64,000 nucleotides of DNA from Amycolatopsis sp. NBC_00345 (GTDB lineage: Bacteria > Actinomycetota > Actinomycetes > Mycobacteriales > Pseudonocardiaceae). The notes below the pieces were generated by a model. The model did not search any database, had not been told where the DNA came from, and saw nothing but the letters and a program-made list of their open reading frames with translations. The stretch covers positions 2,728,001-2,792,000 of the forward strand of contig NZ_CP107995.1 in NCBI RefSeq assembly GCF_036116635.1, read 5' to 3'. Positions 17,479 to 25,728 of the stretch are shown here, one piece after another. The position numbers and the translations under genes were made by a program. Every line of letters begins with the position of its first letter. The stretch's first letter is position 1.

Positions 17479-18411
17479 ATGTCCACAGAGTCCGCGCCCG
17501 CCCTCGTCACCGGTGCCACCGGCCGTCAGGGCGGCGCCACCGCCCGCGCCCTGCTCGCGGCCGGCGTTCCCGTCCGGGCGCTGGTGCGTGATCCGGCCAC
17601 CGCGGGGGCGAAGGCCGTCGAGGCGCTCGGCGCCGAACTCGTCACCGGCGACCTGCGCGACCGCGATTCCGTGACCCGCGCCGCACAGGGCGCCCGCGCC
17701 GTGTTTTCCGTGCAGATGCCCGCTTTCACCGAGGAAGGCTTCGATTTCGACGGCGAGGTGGCCCAGGGCGTCAACCTCATCGAGGCCGCGAAGGCCGCCG
17801 GAGTGCCGCAGTTCGTGCACACCTCCGTCAGCGGCGCCGGCCGGCAGACCGAGGTTCCCGGCTGGGCCGAAGGCCGCTGGGTTTCGATGGAAGGCACGCT
17901 GGGCGCCAAGACCGCGATCCAGGACCGGGTCCGCGCCGCCGGCTTCCCCCGCTGGACGCTGCTCAAGCCGGCCTTCTTCATGGAGAACTTCTTGCCGTCC
18001 ATGGGTTTCCTGTTCCCGCGCGGCGTCGAGGGCGGCATCGTGAGCGTCATCAAGCCCGACACCCGGGTGTCACTGGTCGCGGTGGAGGACATCGGCACGG
18101 CGGCCGCCGCGGCCATCGCCGCGCCGGAGCGATTCGACGGCGTCGAGCTGGAACTGGCCGGCGACTACCGCTCGATGACGGAGATCGCCGAAGCCCTCTC
18201 CCGCGCCCTGGGCGCGTCCTTGTCCGCACCGGACCTGACCGAGGAGGAGGCCCTCGCCGCCGGAATGCCCGCCATGGGCGCCACGCACGAGTGGCTGAAC
18301 GTGGCCGGACAGCCGGCCCGTCCCCAGTTCGCGACGGACCTCGGCCTCCCGCTCACCAGCTTCGAAACCTGGGCGCGGCACCACCTGCGGGCAGACGCAC
18401 GCGTGGAGTAG
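17479..18411 (+). CDS. NmrA-like NAD(P)-binding protein (atypical SDR)
   Basis: 310 residues from an ATG preceded by GAGGAGCACC. The N-terminal Rossmann motif TGATGRQGGATARALL is the G-x-x-G-x-x-G form of NmrA-like and atypical-5 SDR proteins; it lacks the Y-x-x-x-K catalytic pair at the usual place. FVHTSVSGAGRQTEVPGWAEG and TLLKPAFFMENFLPSMGFL are typical of the family. Such proteins act as redox sensors or as quinone or azo reductases. Probably controlled by the divergent TetR protein. A regulator gene of the RpiR family follows after 10 bases. Confidence 0.88.
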   Translation: MSTESAPALVTGATGRQGGATARALLAAGVPVRALVRDPATAGAKAVEALGAELVTGDLRDRDSVTRAAQGARAVFSVQMPAFTEEGFDFDGEVAQGVNLIEAAKAAGVPQFVHTSVSGAGRQTEVPGWAEGRWVSMEGTLGAKTAIQDRVRAAGFPRWTLLKPAFFMENFLPSMGFLFPRGVEGGIVSVIKPDTRVSLVAVEDIGTAAAAAIAAPERFDGVELELAGDYRSMTEIAEALSRALGASLSAPDLTEEEALAAGMPAMGATHEWLNVAGQPARPQFATDLGLPLTSFETWARHHLRADARVE

Positions 18412-18421
18412 AATTCCAGGC

Positions 18422-19279
18422 GTGGCGAGTGACGTGGAGTCCTATTCCAAAGGGGCCTTGCTGAGCAGGTCACGCGTCGCACTGCCTTCACTCCGGCCCA
18501 GCGAGCGACGGGTGCTCGAATGGTTGATTGCCCATCTGGGCGAAGTGCCGAGCTTGAGCGTCGTCGATGTTCAGCGGGGCACCGGAGCGGGCGCGGGAAC
18601 GGTGATCCGCACTTGCCAGGCCGTGGGATTCCACGGCTTCCACGAGTTCCGGATCGCCGCCGCGCGCGAAGGCCGCTACGACGAGCCCGCCGAGCCGGAC
18701 AGTCTCGCGGGCTACCAAGCTTTGCGAACTGTCGAGCGAGCGGCGTCGGAGTCGGTGCGGCACGTTTCGGCGACCGTGCCGGAGGCGGACTTCGACGCCG
18801 CGGTAGCGACCTTGACGGCTGCCGACCGCCTGCTGGTTTTCGGCGCCGCGATGTCGGGACCGATCGCGGCCGACGCCGCCTACCGCTTCCGGATGGCGGG
18901 CTGGTTCGTCGACGCGCCGGCGGACGAAAGCTCGGCGCGGGTCGCCGCCCGGCAGCTGACCCGCCACTGCGCTTGCCTGCTGTTCAGCCACACCGGGGCA
19001 ACAAAGGTGACTCTTGACGTCGCGGCTCAGGCGCGTCGAGCGGGAGCCGCGGTAGTCGGCGTGGTGTCGCAGAGCAACAGCGCACTCAGCGAAATCGCCC
19101 CGATCACTCTTGCCGTGGCGGGAGACGACGGTGGCGCGCTCGGCATCGCCACCGGATCACGGCTGGCGCAGCTCGTCATCACGCACAGCCTGCTCACCGC
19201 GGCCGTGACCGCCAAGGGTCCGGCGGCACGGGCAGCGCTCGACCGAGCGGCAGAAGTAACCCATGAATCAGTCTTGTAG
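18422..19279 (+). CDS. MurR/RpiR family transcriptional regulator (HTH plus SIS domain)
   Basis: 285 residues from a GTG at 18422. The N-terminal HTH_6 domain reads LRPSERRVLEWLIAHLGEVPSLSVVDVQRGTGAGAGTVIRTCQAVGFHGFHEFR. The C-terminal SIS domain binds phosphosugars: RLLVFGAAMSGPIAADAAYRF and CACLLFSHTGATKVTLDVAAQARRAGAAVVGVV. RpiR-family regulators control sugar phosphate, MurNAc-6-phosphate or amino acid genes. It precedes a GNAT gene with a 10-base gap; no obvious sugar gene is adjacent, so the effector is unknown. Confidence 0.9.
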   Translation: MASDVESYSKGALLSRSRVALPSLRPSERRVLEWLIAHLGEVPSLSVVDVQRGTGAGAGTVIRTCQAVGFHGFHEFRIAAAREGRYDEPAEPDSLAGYQALRTVERAASESVRHVSATVPEADFDAAVATLTAADRLLVFGAAMSGPIAADAAYRFRMAGWFVDAPADESSARVAARQLTRHCACLLFSHTGATKVTLDVAAQARRAGAAVVGVVSQSNSALSEIAPITLAVAGDDGGALGIATGSRLAQLVITHSLLTAAVTAKGPAARAALDRAAEVTHESVL

Positions 19280-19289
19280 GAGTGAACCC

Positions 19290-19754
19290 GTGAAGATCCG
19301 GTCGTTCTCGGAAACCGACGCTGAAGCGGTCGTCGCGCTGTGGACCGAAGCGGGTTTGACCAGGCCGTGGAACGACGCCGGGGCTGACGTGCGGCGCAAG
19401 CAGGCCATGCAGCCGGAGATGTTCTTCGTCGCCGAGGACGACGGGCGAGTGGCCGGCGTGGTCATGGCGGGCTACGACGGGCACCGCGGCTGGATCCATT
19501 ACCTCGCCGTCTCGGACGACTACCGGGGAACAGGGCTGGGCCGCACTCTCGTCGAGCACGCCGAAACCGCGTTGGACGCGCTGGGATGTCCGAAGGTGCA
19601 GCTGCAGGTCCGCCCGGACAACACCAGCGTGATCGAGTTCTACCGGCATCTCGGCTATACGACCTATGAGGCGATCAACATGGGAAAGCGCCTCGTCGTT
19701 GATGGCCCGGCCGCCACGCAGAGCACCGAGCCGCCGGCCGTTGCTACCGCCTAG
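19290..19754 (+). CDS. GNAT family acetyltransferase, YpeA-like
   Basis: 154 residues. A GTG at 19290 has AGGAG seven bases upstream and is preferred over the in-frame ATG at 19263 that would overlap the RpiR gene. The sequence follows the YpeA acetyltransferase pattern closely: ADVRRKQAMQPEMFFVAEDDGRVAGVVMAGYDGHRGWIHYLAVSDDYRGTGLGRTLVEHAE, with acetyl-CoA loop R-G-T-G-L-G-R, and NTSVIEFYRHLGYT. Probably cotranscribed with the RpiR regulator. Confidence 0.9.
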   Translation: MKIRSFSETDAEAVVALWTEAGLTRPWNDAGADVRRKQAMQPEMFFVAEDDGRVAGVVMAGYDGHRGWIHYLAVSDDYRGTGLGRTLVEHAETALDALGCPKVQLQVRPDNTSVIEFYRHLGYTTYEAINMGKRLVVDGPAATQSTEPPAVATA

Positions 19755-19947
19755 TCCTTGGCGAACGCGGCGCCGTAAACCGGGCTCACCTTGTCCAGCA
19801 AAGCCATTTGCGTCTTCGGCCCGCTCGACTTGGTGTCCCGGCCCGAAAGCCCGGGACTGCTCACCGCGCTTCGCCGCCGCGTCCCACGGCTGCGCCGCAC
19901 CGCACGCGTTCACCAGCCGCAGCGGCGTCGTCGAGCCGATCACGTAA
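19751..19947 (-). pseudogene. Remnant of an unknown gene, broken by a frameshift
   Basis: Read on the minus strand from 19947, one frame gives RYVIGSTTPLRLVNACG and AAQPWDAAAK, which looks like real protein. After about 36 residues the protein-like signal moves to another frame (KSSGPKTQMALLDKVSPVYG, then AAFAKD and a stop at 19751). No start codon or ribosome site is visible and a hairpin lies directly upstream. This fits the decayed 3' end of a lost gene. I cannot name its family. Confidence 0.4.
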
Positions 19948-19965
19948 CGCCGGGACGGCGTTACG
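19943..19965 (-). terminator. Small perfect hairpin at the end of the PPOX gene
   Basis: CGTAACGCC and GGCGTTACG pair around a five-base loop. The stem includes the stop codon of the PPOX-family gene (19961-19963). Confidence 0.55.
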
Positions 19966-20374
19966 AGCCCGCCCACCCGCGCCAGGAGTGCACCAGCGTC
20001 GACACCACGGCGTGCTCCGGCGGGTGGGCGGCGTACTGCTCGTACTTCGCCGCCAGCCACCGCAGCGGCTCCGCCCGGTCCGGCTGATCCAGGACCCGGG
20101 CGACGCCGTCCGCGCGGGCCCACCACAGCTGCGACCAGTCCTCGGCGTACTCGTCGACCAGGAAGCACACTGCCGGGTTCTCGGCGATGTTCGCCAGGCG
20201 CCGCAACGCCGTTGTGGTCTTCGGCTTGTGGTCCACGGCGAACACGACCGTGTCGCCGTGCACCGCGAACGTCACCGGAACCAGGTGAGGCACGCCGTCC
20301 GCGTCGGCGGTCGCCAGCCGCGCGACGCGCGCGGACTCGAACCGGGCACGGGTGTCCTCAGCCGACAGTCGCAT
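19961..20374 (-). CDS. PPOX class F420-dependent oxidoreductase (TIGR03668-like)
   Basis: 137 residues. The pattern MRLSAEDTRARFESARVARLAT, VPHLVPVTFAV and DTVVFAVDHKPK is that of the split-barrel FMN/F420-binding fold, in the small actinobacterial group of PPOX-class F420-dependent enzymes. KTTTALRRLANIAENPAVCFLVDEY is typical of this group. These enzymes use F420 (or sometimes FMN or heme products) as cofactor; the substrate is unknown. It stands as a single gene downstream of the LD-carboxypeptidase in the same direction. Confidence 0.87.
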   Translation of the reverse strand: MRLSAEDTRARFESARVARLATADADGVPHLVPVTFAVHGDTVVFAVDHKPKTTTALRRLANIAENPAVCFLVDEYAEDWSQLWWARADGVARVLDQPDRAEPLRWLAAKYEQYAAHPPEHAVVSTLVHSWRGWAGS

Positions 20375-20405
20375 ACCGAAACCGTAGCGTCAGGCCAGGC
20401 GAGCG

Positions 20406-21305
20406 TCAGGCCAGCGCGGGGGAGTCCAGTGCCAGCGTGCCCAGCTCCACGTCCAGCGACGCCCGCGCGCCCAGCGGCAGCGTCGGCGAGGACGCCACGT
20501 GGCCGAACCCGAAGTTCCCCAGCACCGGCACGCCCAACGGCGCCAGCCGCTCCAGCAGCAGCGACCGGACCTCCGCCGGGTCCCCGCACGCGGCCCACGA
20601 ACCCAGCACCACCCCGCGCACGCCGTCGAACCAGCCCGCGCGCAGCAGCTGCGTCAGCATCCGGTCCAGCCGGTAGACGCTCTCGGTCACGTCTTCCAGC
20701 AGCACGATGCCGTCACGCGCCGAGCCCTGCTCTGCCGTCCCGATGCCCGACGCCAGCAGCGACAGGTTCCCGCCGATGAGCACCCCCGACGCCCGGCCCG
20801 GCACCAGCACGTCCGGCTCCGCCGCCCTCAGCGCCCGGTGCCGCTCGGGCTCGAACAGCGTCCGCCGCAAGTGCTCCGCGGCGAACGCGTCGAACAGGAC
20901 ACTCGCCGGCATCGGCGAGAACAGCGTGTCAAGTCCTAAATGGACCGAAACGGCGCGGTGCAGCGCCGTCACGTCGCTCGACCCCGCCAGCACCTTCGGC
21001 CCGGCCGCGCGCAACGCGGGCCAGTCGACCAGGTCCAGCATCCGCTGCGCGCCGTAACCGCCCCGGGCGGCCAGCACGCACTTCACCTCCGGGTCCAGCC
21101 ACGCCTCGGTGAACTCCGCCGCGCGGGCCGCGTCCGGCGCCGACAGATAGCCCGGCGCGGAAGCCCGCACGGACGCGCCGGCCCGGACCTTCAAACCCCA
21201 GCCCCGCAGCACCGGCAGCGCCGCCTCCAGCAGGTCCGGCGGCACCGGCCCGGACGGCGCCACCAGCGCGATCGTGTCCCCGGCTCTCAGCCGCGGCGGT
21301 CTCAC
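20406..21305 (-). CDS. S66 family LD-carboxypeptidase (muramoyl-tetrapeptide carboxypeptidase)
   Basis: 299 residues from a GTG at 21305. The S66 catalytic triad is in place: Ser110 in AGSSDVTALH, Glu204 in VLLEDVTESVYRLDRML and His269 in NFGFGHVASSPTLPLGA. GGYGAQRMLDLVDW is also a family motif. These enzymes remove the terminal D-Ala from the L,D-linked tetrapeptide during cell-wall recycling; some family members instead self-immunise against microcin C (MccF). No signal peptide, so cytoplasmic. Its start overlaps the S9 peptidase stop as GTGA, so the two are translationally coupled. Confidence 0.92.
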   Translation of the reverse strand: MRPPRLRAGDTIALVAPSGPVPPDLLEAALPVLRGWGLKVRAGASVRASAPGYLSAPDAARAAEFTEAWLDPEVKCVLAARGGYGAQRMLDLVDWPALRAAGPKVLAGSSDVTALHRAVSVHLGLDTLFSPMPASVLFDAFAAEHLRRTLFEPERHRALRAAEPDVLVPGRASGVLIGGNLSLLASGIGTAEQGSARDGIVLLEDVTESVYRLDRMLTQLLRAGWFDGVRGVVLGSWAACGDPAEVRSLLLERLAPLGVPVLGNFGFGHVASSPTLPLGARASLDVELGTLALDSPALA

Positions 21306-23245
21306 CGCGACAGCCCCAGCTTCGGCACACCCGGCGTCGGGAACCCGAACACCTGCCCGTAGAACGACAGCTCCGCCTCCAGCGCCGCGATGATCGTCTC
21401 CGCCTTGCGGAACCCGTGCTGCTCACCCTCGAACCGCAGGTACGCGTGGTCGACGCCGCTGCCGGCCAGGCTCGCGACGAACCGGTCCGCCTGCTCTGGC
21501 GGGCAGATCTCGTCCTCCAGCCCCTGCAGGAACAGCACCGGCCCGGCCAGCGAGCCCGCGTGGGTGATCGGCGAGCGCTCCCGGTACCGCTCCAGCGTCT
21601 CCGGGTACGGCCCGACCAGGCCCTCCAGGTACTGCGACTCGAAGTCGTGCGTCTCGCCGCCCGCGCCCGTCCACGTGGCCAGGTCCAGGATCGGGAACTT
21701 CACCGTCGCCGCCGCGTACGTCGTGGTCATCGTGATCGAAGCGGCCGAGGTGAACCCGCCCGCGCTGCCGCCGCGGATCGCCAGGCGCGCGCCGTCGGCG
21801 ATCCCTTCGGCCACCAGCGCCTCGGCCACCGCCACGCAGTCGCCGACGTCCACCACGCCCCACTGCTCGCGCAGCCGCTCCCGGAACACCCGCCCGTAGC
21901 CGGTCGAGCCGCCGTAGTTCACCACGACCACGCCGATGCCGCGGCTGGTCAGGTACGCGAAGTCCACGAACAGCGAATCGTCCATGTGCCCGGTCGGCCC
22001 GCCGTGCACGTGGACCACGAACGGCGGCAGCTCACCCTCGGGCGCGGTGAAGCCCGGGTTCGACGGCGGGAGCACAAACGCCGGGATCGCCGAGCCGTCG
22101 GCCGCGGTGAACACCCGCTCCTCGGCCACCGGCAGGTACTCGGCCGCGGGCAGGCTCGCCGGCTGCGGCGTCAGCTCGGTCCAGGTCCCGCCGGCCAGGT
22201 CCACGCTCACCACCGCGCGCTCACGCCGTGGGCCCGCCGCGATGCCGGTCACCGAGCCGCCGTCCACGACCAGCCCGGCCGCCGACCAGCTGGTCAGCTC
22301 CCCGGCCACCGAGGCGACCGGGGTCACCGAGCCGTCGTGCTCGTCGAGCACGGCCAGCCGCCCGGCGTTCAGCACCGCGTGCCGCCCGCCGCCGAGCGGC
22401 GCGAACCAGCGCGCGCCGATCTGCCACAACGCGCTGCCCAGCTCCGCCGCCACCGGGGCGAGGTTCACCACGGACCCGTCGAGCCCGATCCGGTGCAGGT
22501 TCCACCAGCCGTCCGGGTCCAGCAGCGCGAGCAGGCGGTCCGGCGACTCCCACTCCAGCTGGCACACCGCGACGTCCGCGGCGCCGACCAGCACCCTGGC
22601 CTCGCCGAACGTGCCGTCCGCGGCGACCGGCGCGACGAACAGCTCCGTGCCGTCCCACGGCATCGCCGGGTGGTCCCACGCCAGCCACGCCGCGTGCGCG
22701 CCGTCCGGCGACAGCTGCGGCGCGGTGAAGAACCGGTGCCCGCCGACCAGCACCCGCTCGGCACCGTGTCCGGAGATCGCGACCAGCTCACGCTCGATGT
22801 CGGTGCGCCGGGGTCCGGTACTGCGCTCCCGCACCGCCCACACCTCACCGCCCGGCCCCGGCTGCAGGTCGCTGTAACGGACTCCCTGCGGCTGAGCGGG
22901 TTCCGGCGTCAGCGCCGTGGTCTCCCCGGAGGCCAGGTCACGGGCGTACACCCGCTGATCGGCCCAGTGGGTGAAAACGACGGTGTCACCGGTCACCAGC
23001 CACGGCCGCCCGCCGTACTCGTGCACCCGGTTGCGGACGTTCCACGGCGCGGGCAGCACGTCCTCCACGCCGCCGTCGGCCGTCCGGCGCACCAGCGCCA
23101 CGCGGCCGCCCTCCGCGGGCCGCGCCTCGGTCCACCACAGCGCGTCGCCGACCCGGCCGAGCCACGAGGGGCCGCCTCCGGCCGCCGCCGCGTCCGCGGC
23201 CGAAACGGGTGAAGTCCAAGTTCCATAAGGAGAGATCTCTGGCAC
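21302..23245 (-). CDS. S9 family prolyl oligopeptidase-like peptidase
   Basis: 647 residues from a GTG at 23245. The N-terminal two thirds form a beta-propeller-like region and the C-terminal third an alpha/beta hydrolase fold. The triad is visible: Ser494 in RGGSAGGFTS, Asp578 in LQGLEDEICPPEQ and His610 in EGEQHGFRKAE. HVHGGPTGHMDDS is the oxyanion region. S9C-like acylaminoacyl peptidases and dipeptidyl peptidases release short peptides or N-terminal residues. No signal peptide. Operon with the LD-carboxypeptidase suggests a joint role in peptide turnover. Confidence 0.92.
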   Translation of the reverse strand: MPEISPYGTWTSPVSAADAAAAGGGPSWLGRVGDALWWTEARPAEGGRVALVRRTADGGVEDVLPAPWNVRNRVHEYGGRPWLVTGDTVVFTHWADQRVYARDLASGETTALTPEPAQPQGVRYSDLQPGPGGEVWAVRERSTGPRRTDIERELVAISGHGAERVLVGGHRFFTAPQLSPDGAHAAWLAWDHPAMPWDGTELFVAPVAADGTFGEARVLVGAADVAVCQLEWESPDRLLALLDPDGWWNLHRIGLDGSVVNLAPVAAELGSALWQIGARWFAPLGGGRHAVLNAGRLAVLDEHDGSVTPVASVAGELTSWSAAGLVVDGGSVTGIAAGPRRERAVVSVDLAGGTWTELTPQPASLPAAEYLPVAEERVFTAADGSAIPAFVLPPSNPGFTAPEGELPPFVVHVHGGPTGHMDDSLFVDFAYLTSRGIGVVVVNYGGSTGYGRVFRERLREQWGVVDVGDCVAVAEALVAEGIADGARLAIRGGSAGGFTSAASITMTTTYAAATVKFPILDLATWTGAGGETHDFESQYLEGLVGPYPETLERYRERSPITHAGSLAGPVLFLQGLEDEICPPEQADRFVASLAGSGVDHAYLRFEGEQHGFRKAETIIAALEAELSFYGQVFGFPTPGVPKLGLSR

Positions 23246-23364
23246 CCGAAGAGCCTAACGGCGATCCGCAGCGTGGCCGCACACGCACGCAGCGCGCTGA
23301 AATCCCGGTCAACCAGGGGCGGCGGATGCCGATCATGCCCGCGTGGCTTAGGGTCGTAAGTGCT

Positions 23365-23940
23365 ATGTCTCGCGTAATCCACGTCTTCCGCAAGCCCGAC
23401 CGGTTCGTCGCCGGGACCGTCGGCGAGCCCGGTGATCGCACGTTCTACCTCCAGGCGTCGGAGGACGTCCGGACGATCAGCGTCACGATCGAAAAACAGC
23501 AGGTCGTCGTCCTCGCCGAGCGCCTGAGCGCGTTGCTCGAGGAAGTCGCCAGCCGCTTCGGCGCCGACGTCCCCGACGACGTGCCCGACGACCAGGTCGA
23601 CGTGGCTCCCTTGACCGTGCCGGTCGAAGAGGAGTTCCGCGTCGGCACCATGGGCCTGGGCTGGGACGCCGACTCGGGCGCCGTCGTCGTCGAGCTGCTC
23701 GCGATCACCGAGGGCGAGGTCGACGAGACCGTCGTCCTCGACGACACCGAGGAAGGCCCCGACGCCGTCCGCGTGTTCCTCACCCCGGTGGCCGCGCGCG
23801 CCTTCGCCGAGCGGGCCGACCGCGTCGTCAACGCCGGCCGCAAGCCGTGCCCGCTGTGCGCCGAGCCGCTCGACCCGGCCGGGCACATCTGCCCCCGGCA
23901 GAACGGCTACCGCCGCGACGTCGACGTGGCCGAGGACTGA
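23365..23940 (+). CDS. DUF3090 family protein
   Basis: 191 residues from the ATG at 23365. It begins SRVIHVFRKPDRFVAGTVGEPGDRTFYLQA, characteristic of the DUF3090 (YjbI-like actinobacterial) family. A C-terminal zinc-ribbon-like segment (PCPLCAEPLDPAGHICPRQNGYRR) holds three cysteines and a histidine. Function is unknown. In many actinomycetes, as here, the gene sits directly before a SCO1664-family gene, near mycothiol ligase mshC; mshC is not in this window. Confidence 0.93.
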   Translation: MSRVIHVFRKPDRFVAGTVGEPGDRTFYLQASEDVRTISVTIEKQQVVVLAERLSALLEEVASRFGADVPDDVPDDQVDVAPLTVPVEEEFRVGTMGLGWDADSGAVVVELLAITEGEVDETVVLDDTEEGPDAVRVFLTPVAARAFAERADRVVNAGRKPCPLCAEPLDPAGHICPRQNGYRRDVDVAED

Positions 23941-23948
23941 GGCCGCCC

Positions 23949-24755
23949 GTGGCGAGCAGCCCACCCGGACCCGCCGACCCCGGTGCCCGCGAATTCGTCA
24001 CGCACGGCCGCATCGACGTCGAAGGCCGGCTCGTGGACGCGTCCAACGTGACGCTGTTCTGCGCGATCGAGCTCAACGGCGTCACCGGCCAAGTGGTGTA
24101 CAAGCCGGTTTCGGGGGAGCGGCCGCTGTGGGACTTCCCGGACGGCACGCTCGCCGGCCGCGAGGTCGCCACCGCGATGATCTCCGACGTCTCCGGCCTC
24201 GGCGCCGTCCCGCCGACCGTGCTCCGCGACGGGCCGTTCGGCCCCGGCATGGTCCAGCTGTGGGTCGAGACGGGGGAGAACGAGGTCGTCGACGTCTGCG
24301 CGCCCGAAGACGTCCCGGACGGCTGGCGCACCGTGCTGCACGCCCACGACCGCCTCGGCGACCCCGCCGTGCTCGCGCACGCCGACCACCCGGGCATGCG
24401 GGAGCTGGCCGTGCTCGACATCGTGGTCAACAACACCGACCGCAAGGGCGGCCACCTGCTGGCCGGCACCGACGGCCGCGTCTACGGCGTGGACCACGGC
24501 ATCTGCCTGCACACCGACCCGAAGCTGCGCACCGTGCTGTGGGGCTGGATCGGCGAGCGCGTCCCGGACGAGGCCGTCGAGAAGCTGCGCAAGCTGCGGT
24601 CCGAGCTGGACGGCAAGCTCGGCGCGGACCTCGGCGAGCACCTCACCACCTTCGAGATCCGCGCCCTCGGCCAGCGCGCCGACTTCCTGCTCGCCGAAGG
24701 CGTTTTCCCCGAGCCCGGCGACGACTGGCGCGCCATCCCCTGGCCCTTGTTCTGA
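23949..24755 (+). CDS. SCO1664 family protein (phosphatidylinositol-kinase-like fold)
   Basis: 268 residues from a GTG with GAGG before it, eight bases after DUF3090. The family resembles PI3/4 kinases and HipA-like kinases: glycine-poor N-lobe with QVVYKPVSGERPLWDFPDG (lysine for ATP), catalytic loop LDIVVNNTDRKGGHLL with Asp and Asn, and metal site VYGVDHGICLH. No lipid or protein substrate is known. The conserved pairing with DUF3090 suggests a shared pathway. Confidence 0.92.
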   Translation: MASSPPGPADPGAREFVTHGRIDVEGRLVDASNVTLFCAIELNGVTGQVVYKPVSGERPLWDFPDGTLAGREVATAMISDVSGLGAVPPTVLRDGPFGPGMVQLWVETGENEVVDVCAPEDVPDGWRTVLHAHDRLGDPAVLAHADHPGMRELAVLDIVVNNTDRKGGHLLAGTDGRVYGVDHGICLHTDPKLRTVLWGWIGERVPDEAVEKLRKLRSELDGKLGADLGEHLTTFEIRALGQRADFLLAEGVFPEPGDDWRAIPWPLF

Positions 24756-24786
24756 CGGCGCTGGTCCTGATGACGGCACCGTTCCG

Positions 24787-25677
24787 ATGACGGCGATCCT
24801 CGACGACGCGGCCCGCGCCCGCCTCATCGACCGCTTCGGCCCGCAGGTCGGCCCGTGGTGCGACGCGCTGCCCGTGCTCGTCGCCCGGCTCGCCGAACGA
24901 TGGGGCCTGACCGTCGTCGGCGCCCGGCCGGGCAACACCGGCCGCACGCTGATGTGCCGCGGCCCCCAAGGTGACAGCCGGGTGCTCAAGCTCTGCCCGG
25001 ACCAGGAGGTCTCCGCCGGAGAGGCCACCGCCCTGCAGACCTGGGCCGGCCTCTCCCGGGTGGTGCAGGTCCTCGAGGTCGACTTCGAGGCAGGCGCCGT
25101 GCTGCTGGAAGGCCTCGAACCGGGCACCCAGCTGACCGGGCGCGGCGCGGACGTGCCGTGGACCGAGGTGGCGGACCTGCTCGCCCAATTGCACAGCGTC
25201 CAATTACCGAGCGTCCCGGCCGCAGGCCCGTTCCCCTCGCTGGCCACCCGCGTCGGGCTGATGTTCGACCTGGCCGAACGCCGCCTGCGCGGCTCGGCCG
25301 CCGAACCCCGGCTGCCGCTGGAGCTGCTGCACCACGCCCGCGTCCGTGCCGAAGACCTCGCCACCGGCGGCCCCACCGCGCTCCTGCACGGCGACCTGCA
25401 CCCCGGCAACGTCCTCGACGCCGGTCCCGCGCGCGGCATCGTCGCGATCGACCCGCGGCCGTGCCTGGGCGACCCGGCCTTCGACGCCGTCGACTGGGCG
25501 CTGCTCCCGATGGCCGCCGGCGGCACCCTCGACGACGGTGTCACCAAGCTCCCGGACCTCGACGCCGACCGCGTCCGTGCCTGGTGCGCCGCGCTCGCCC
25601 CGCTCGTCGCCATGGCCCCGCTGCGGGCGGGCGCGCCTACGCCGTTCACCGACGCCCTACTGGAGATGGCGCGCTGA
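24787..25677 (+). CDS. Aminoglycoside/hydroxyurea phosphotransferase family kinase (APH(6)-like)
   Basis: 296 residues. The catalytic loop LLHGDLHPGNVL (Asp near residue 202) and the metal motif IVAIDPRPCLGDPAFDAVDWAL match the APH(6)/streptomycin 6-kinase family. SRVLKLCPDQEVSAGEATALQTWAG supplies the ATP-binding lysine and the paired glutamate. Chromosomal members often have unknown natural substrates, so resistance is not implied. It follows the SCO1664 gene after 31 bases, placing two kinase-fold genes in tandem. Confidence 0.9.
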   Translation: MTAILDDAARARLIDRFGPQVGPWCDALPVLVARLAERWGLTVVGARPGNTGRTLMCRGPQGDSRVLKLCPDQEVSAGEATALQTWAGLSRVVQVLEVDFEAGAVLLEGLEPGTQLTGRGADVPWTEVADLLAQLHSVQLPSVPAAGPFPSLATRVGLMFDLAERRLRGSAAEPRLPLELLHHARVRAEDLATGGPTALLHGDLHPGNVLDAGPARGIVAIDPRPCLGDPAFDAVDWALLPMAAGGTLDDGVTKLPDLDADRVRAWCAALAPLVAMAPLRAGAPTPFTDALLEMAR

Positions 25678-25728
25678 CCGGCGTGGCGGCAGGACGCGGG
25701 TTACCCGGCACCACTAACTTTCGGAACC

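Noticed and set aside
24787..25677. Aminoglycoside resistance gene
   Set aside because: The kinase fold is clear but it lies in a conserved chromosomal run and nothing in the sequence shows aminoglycoside specificity.
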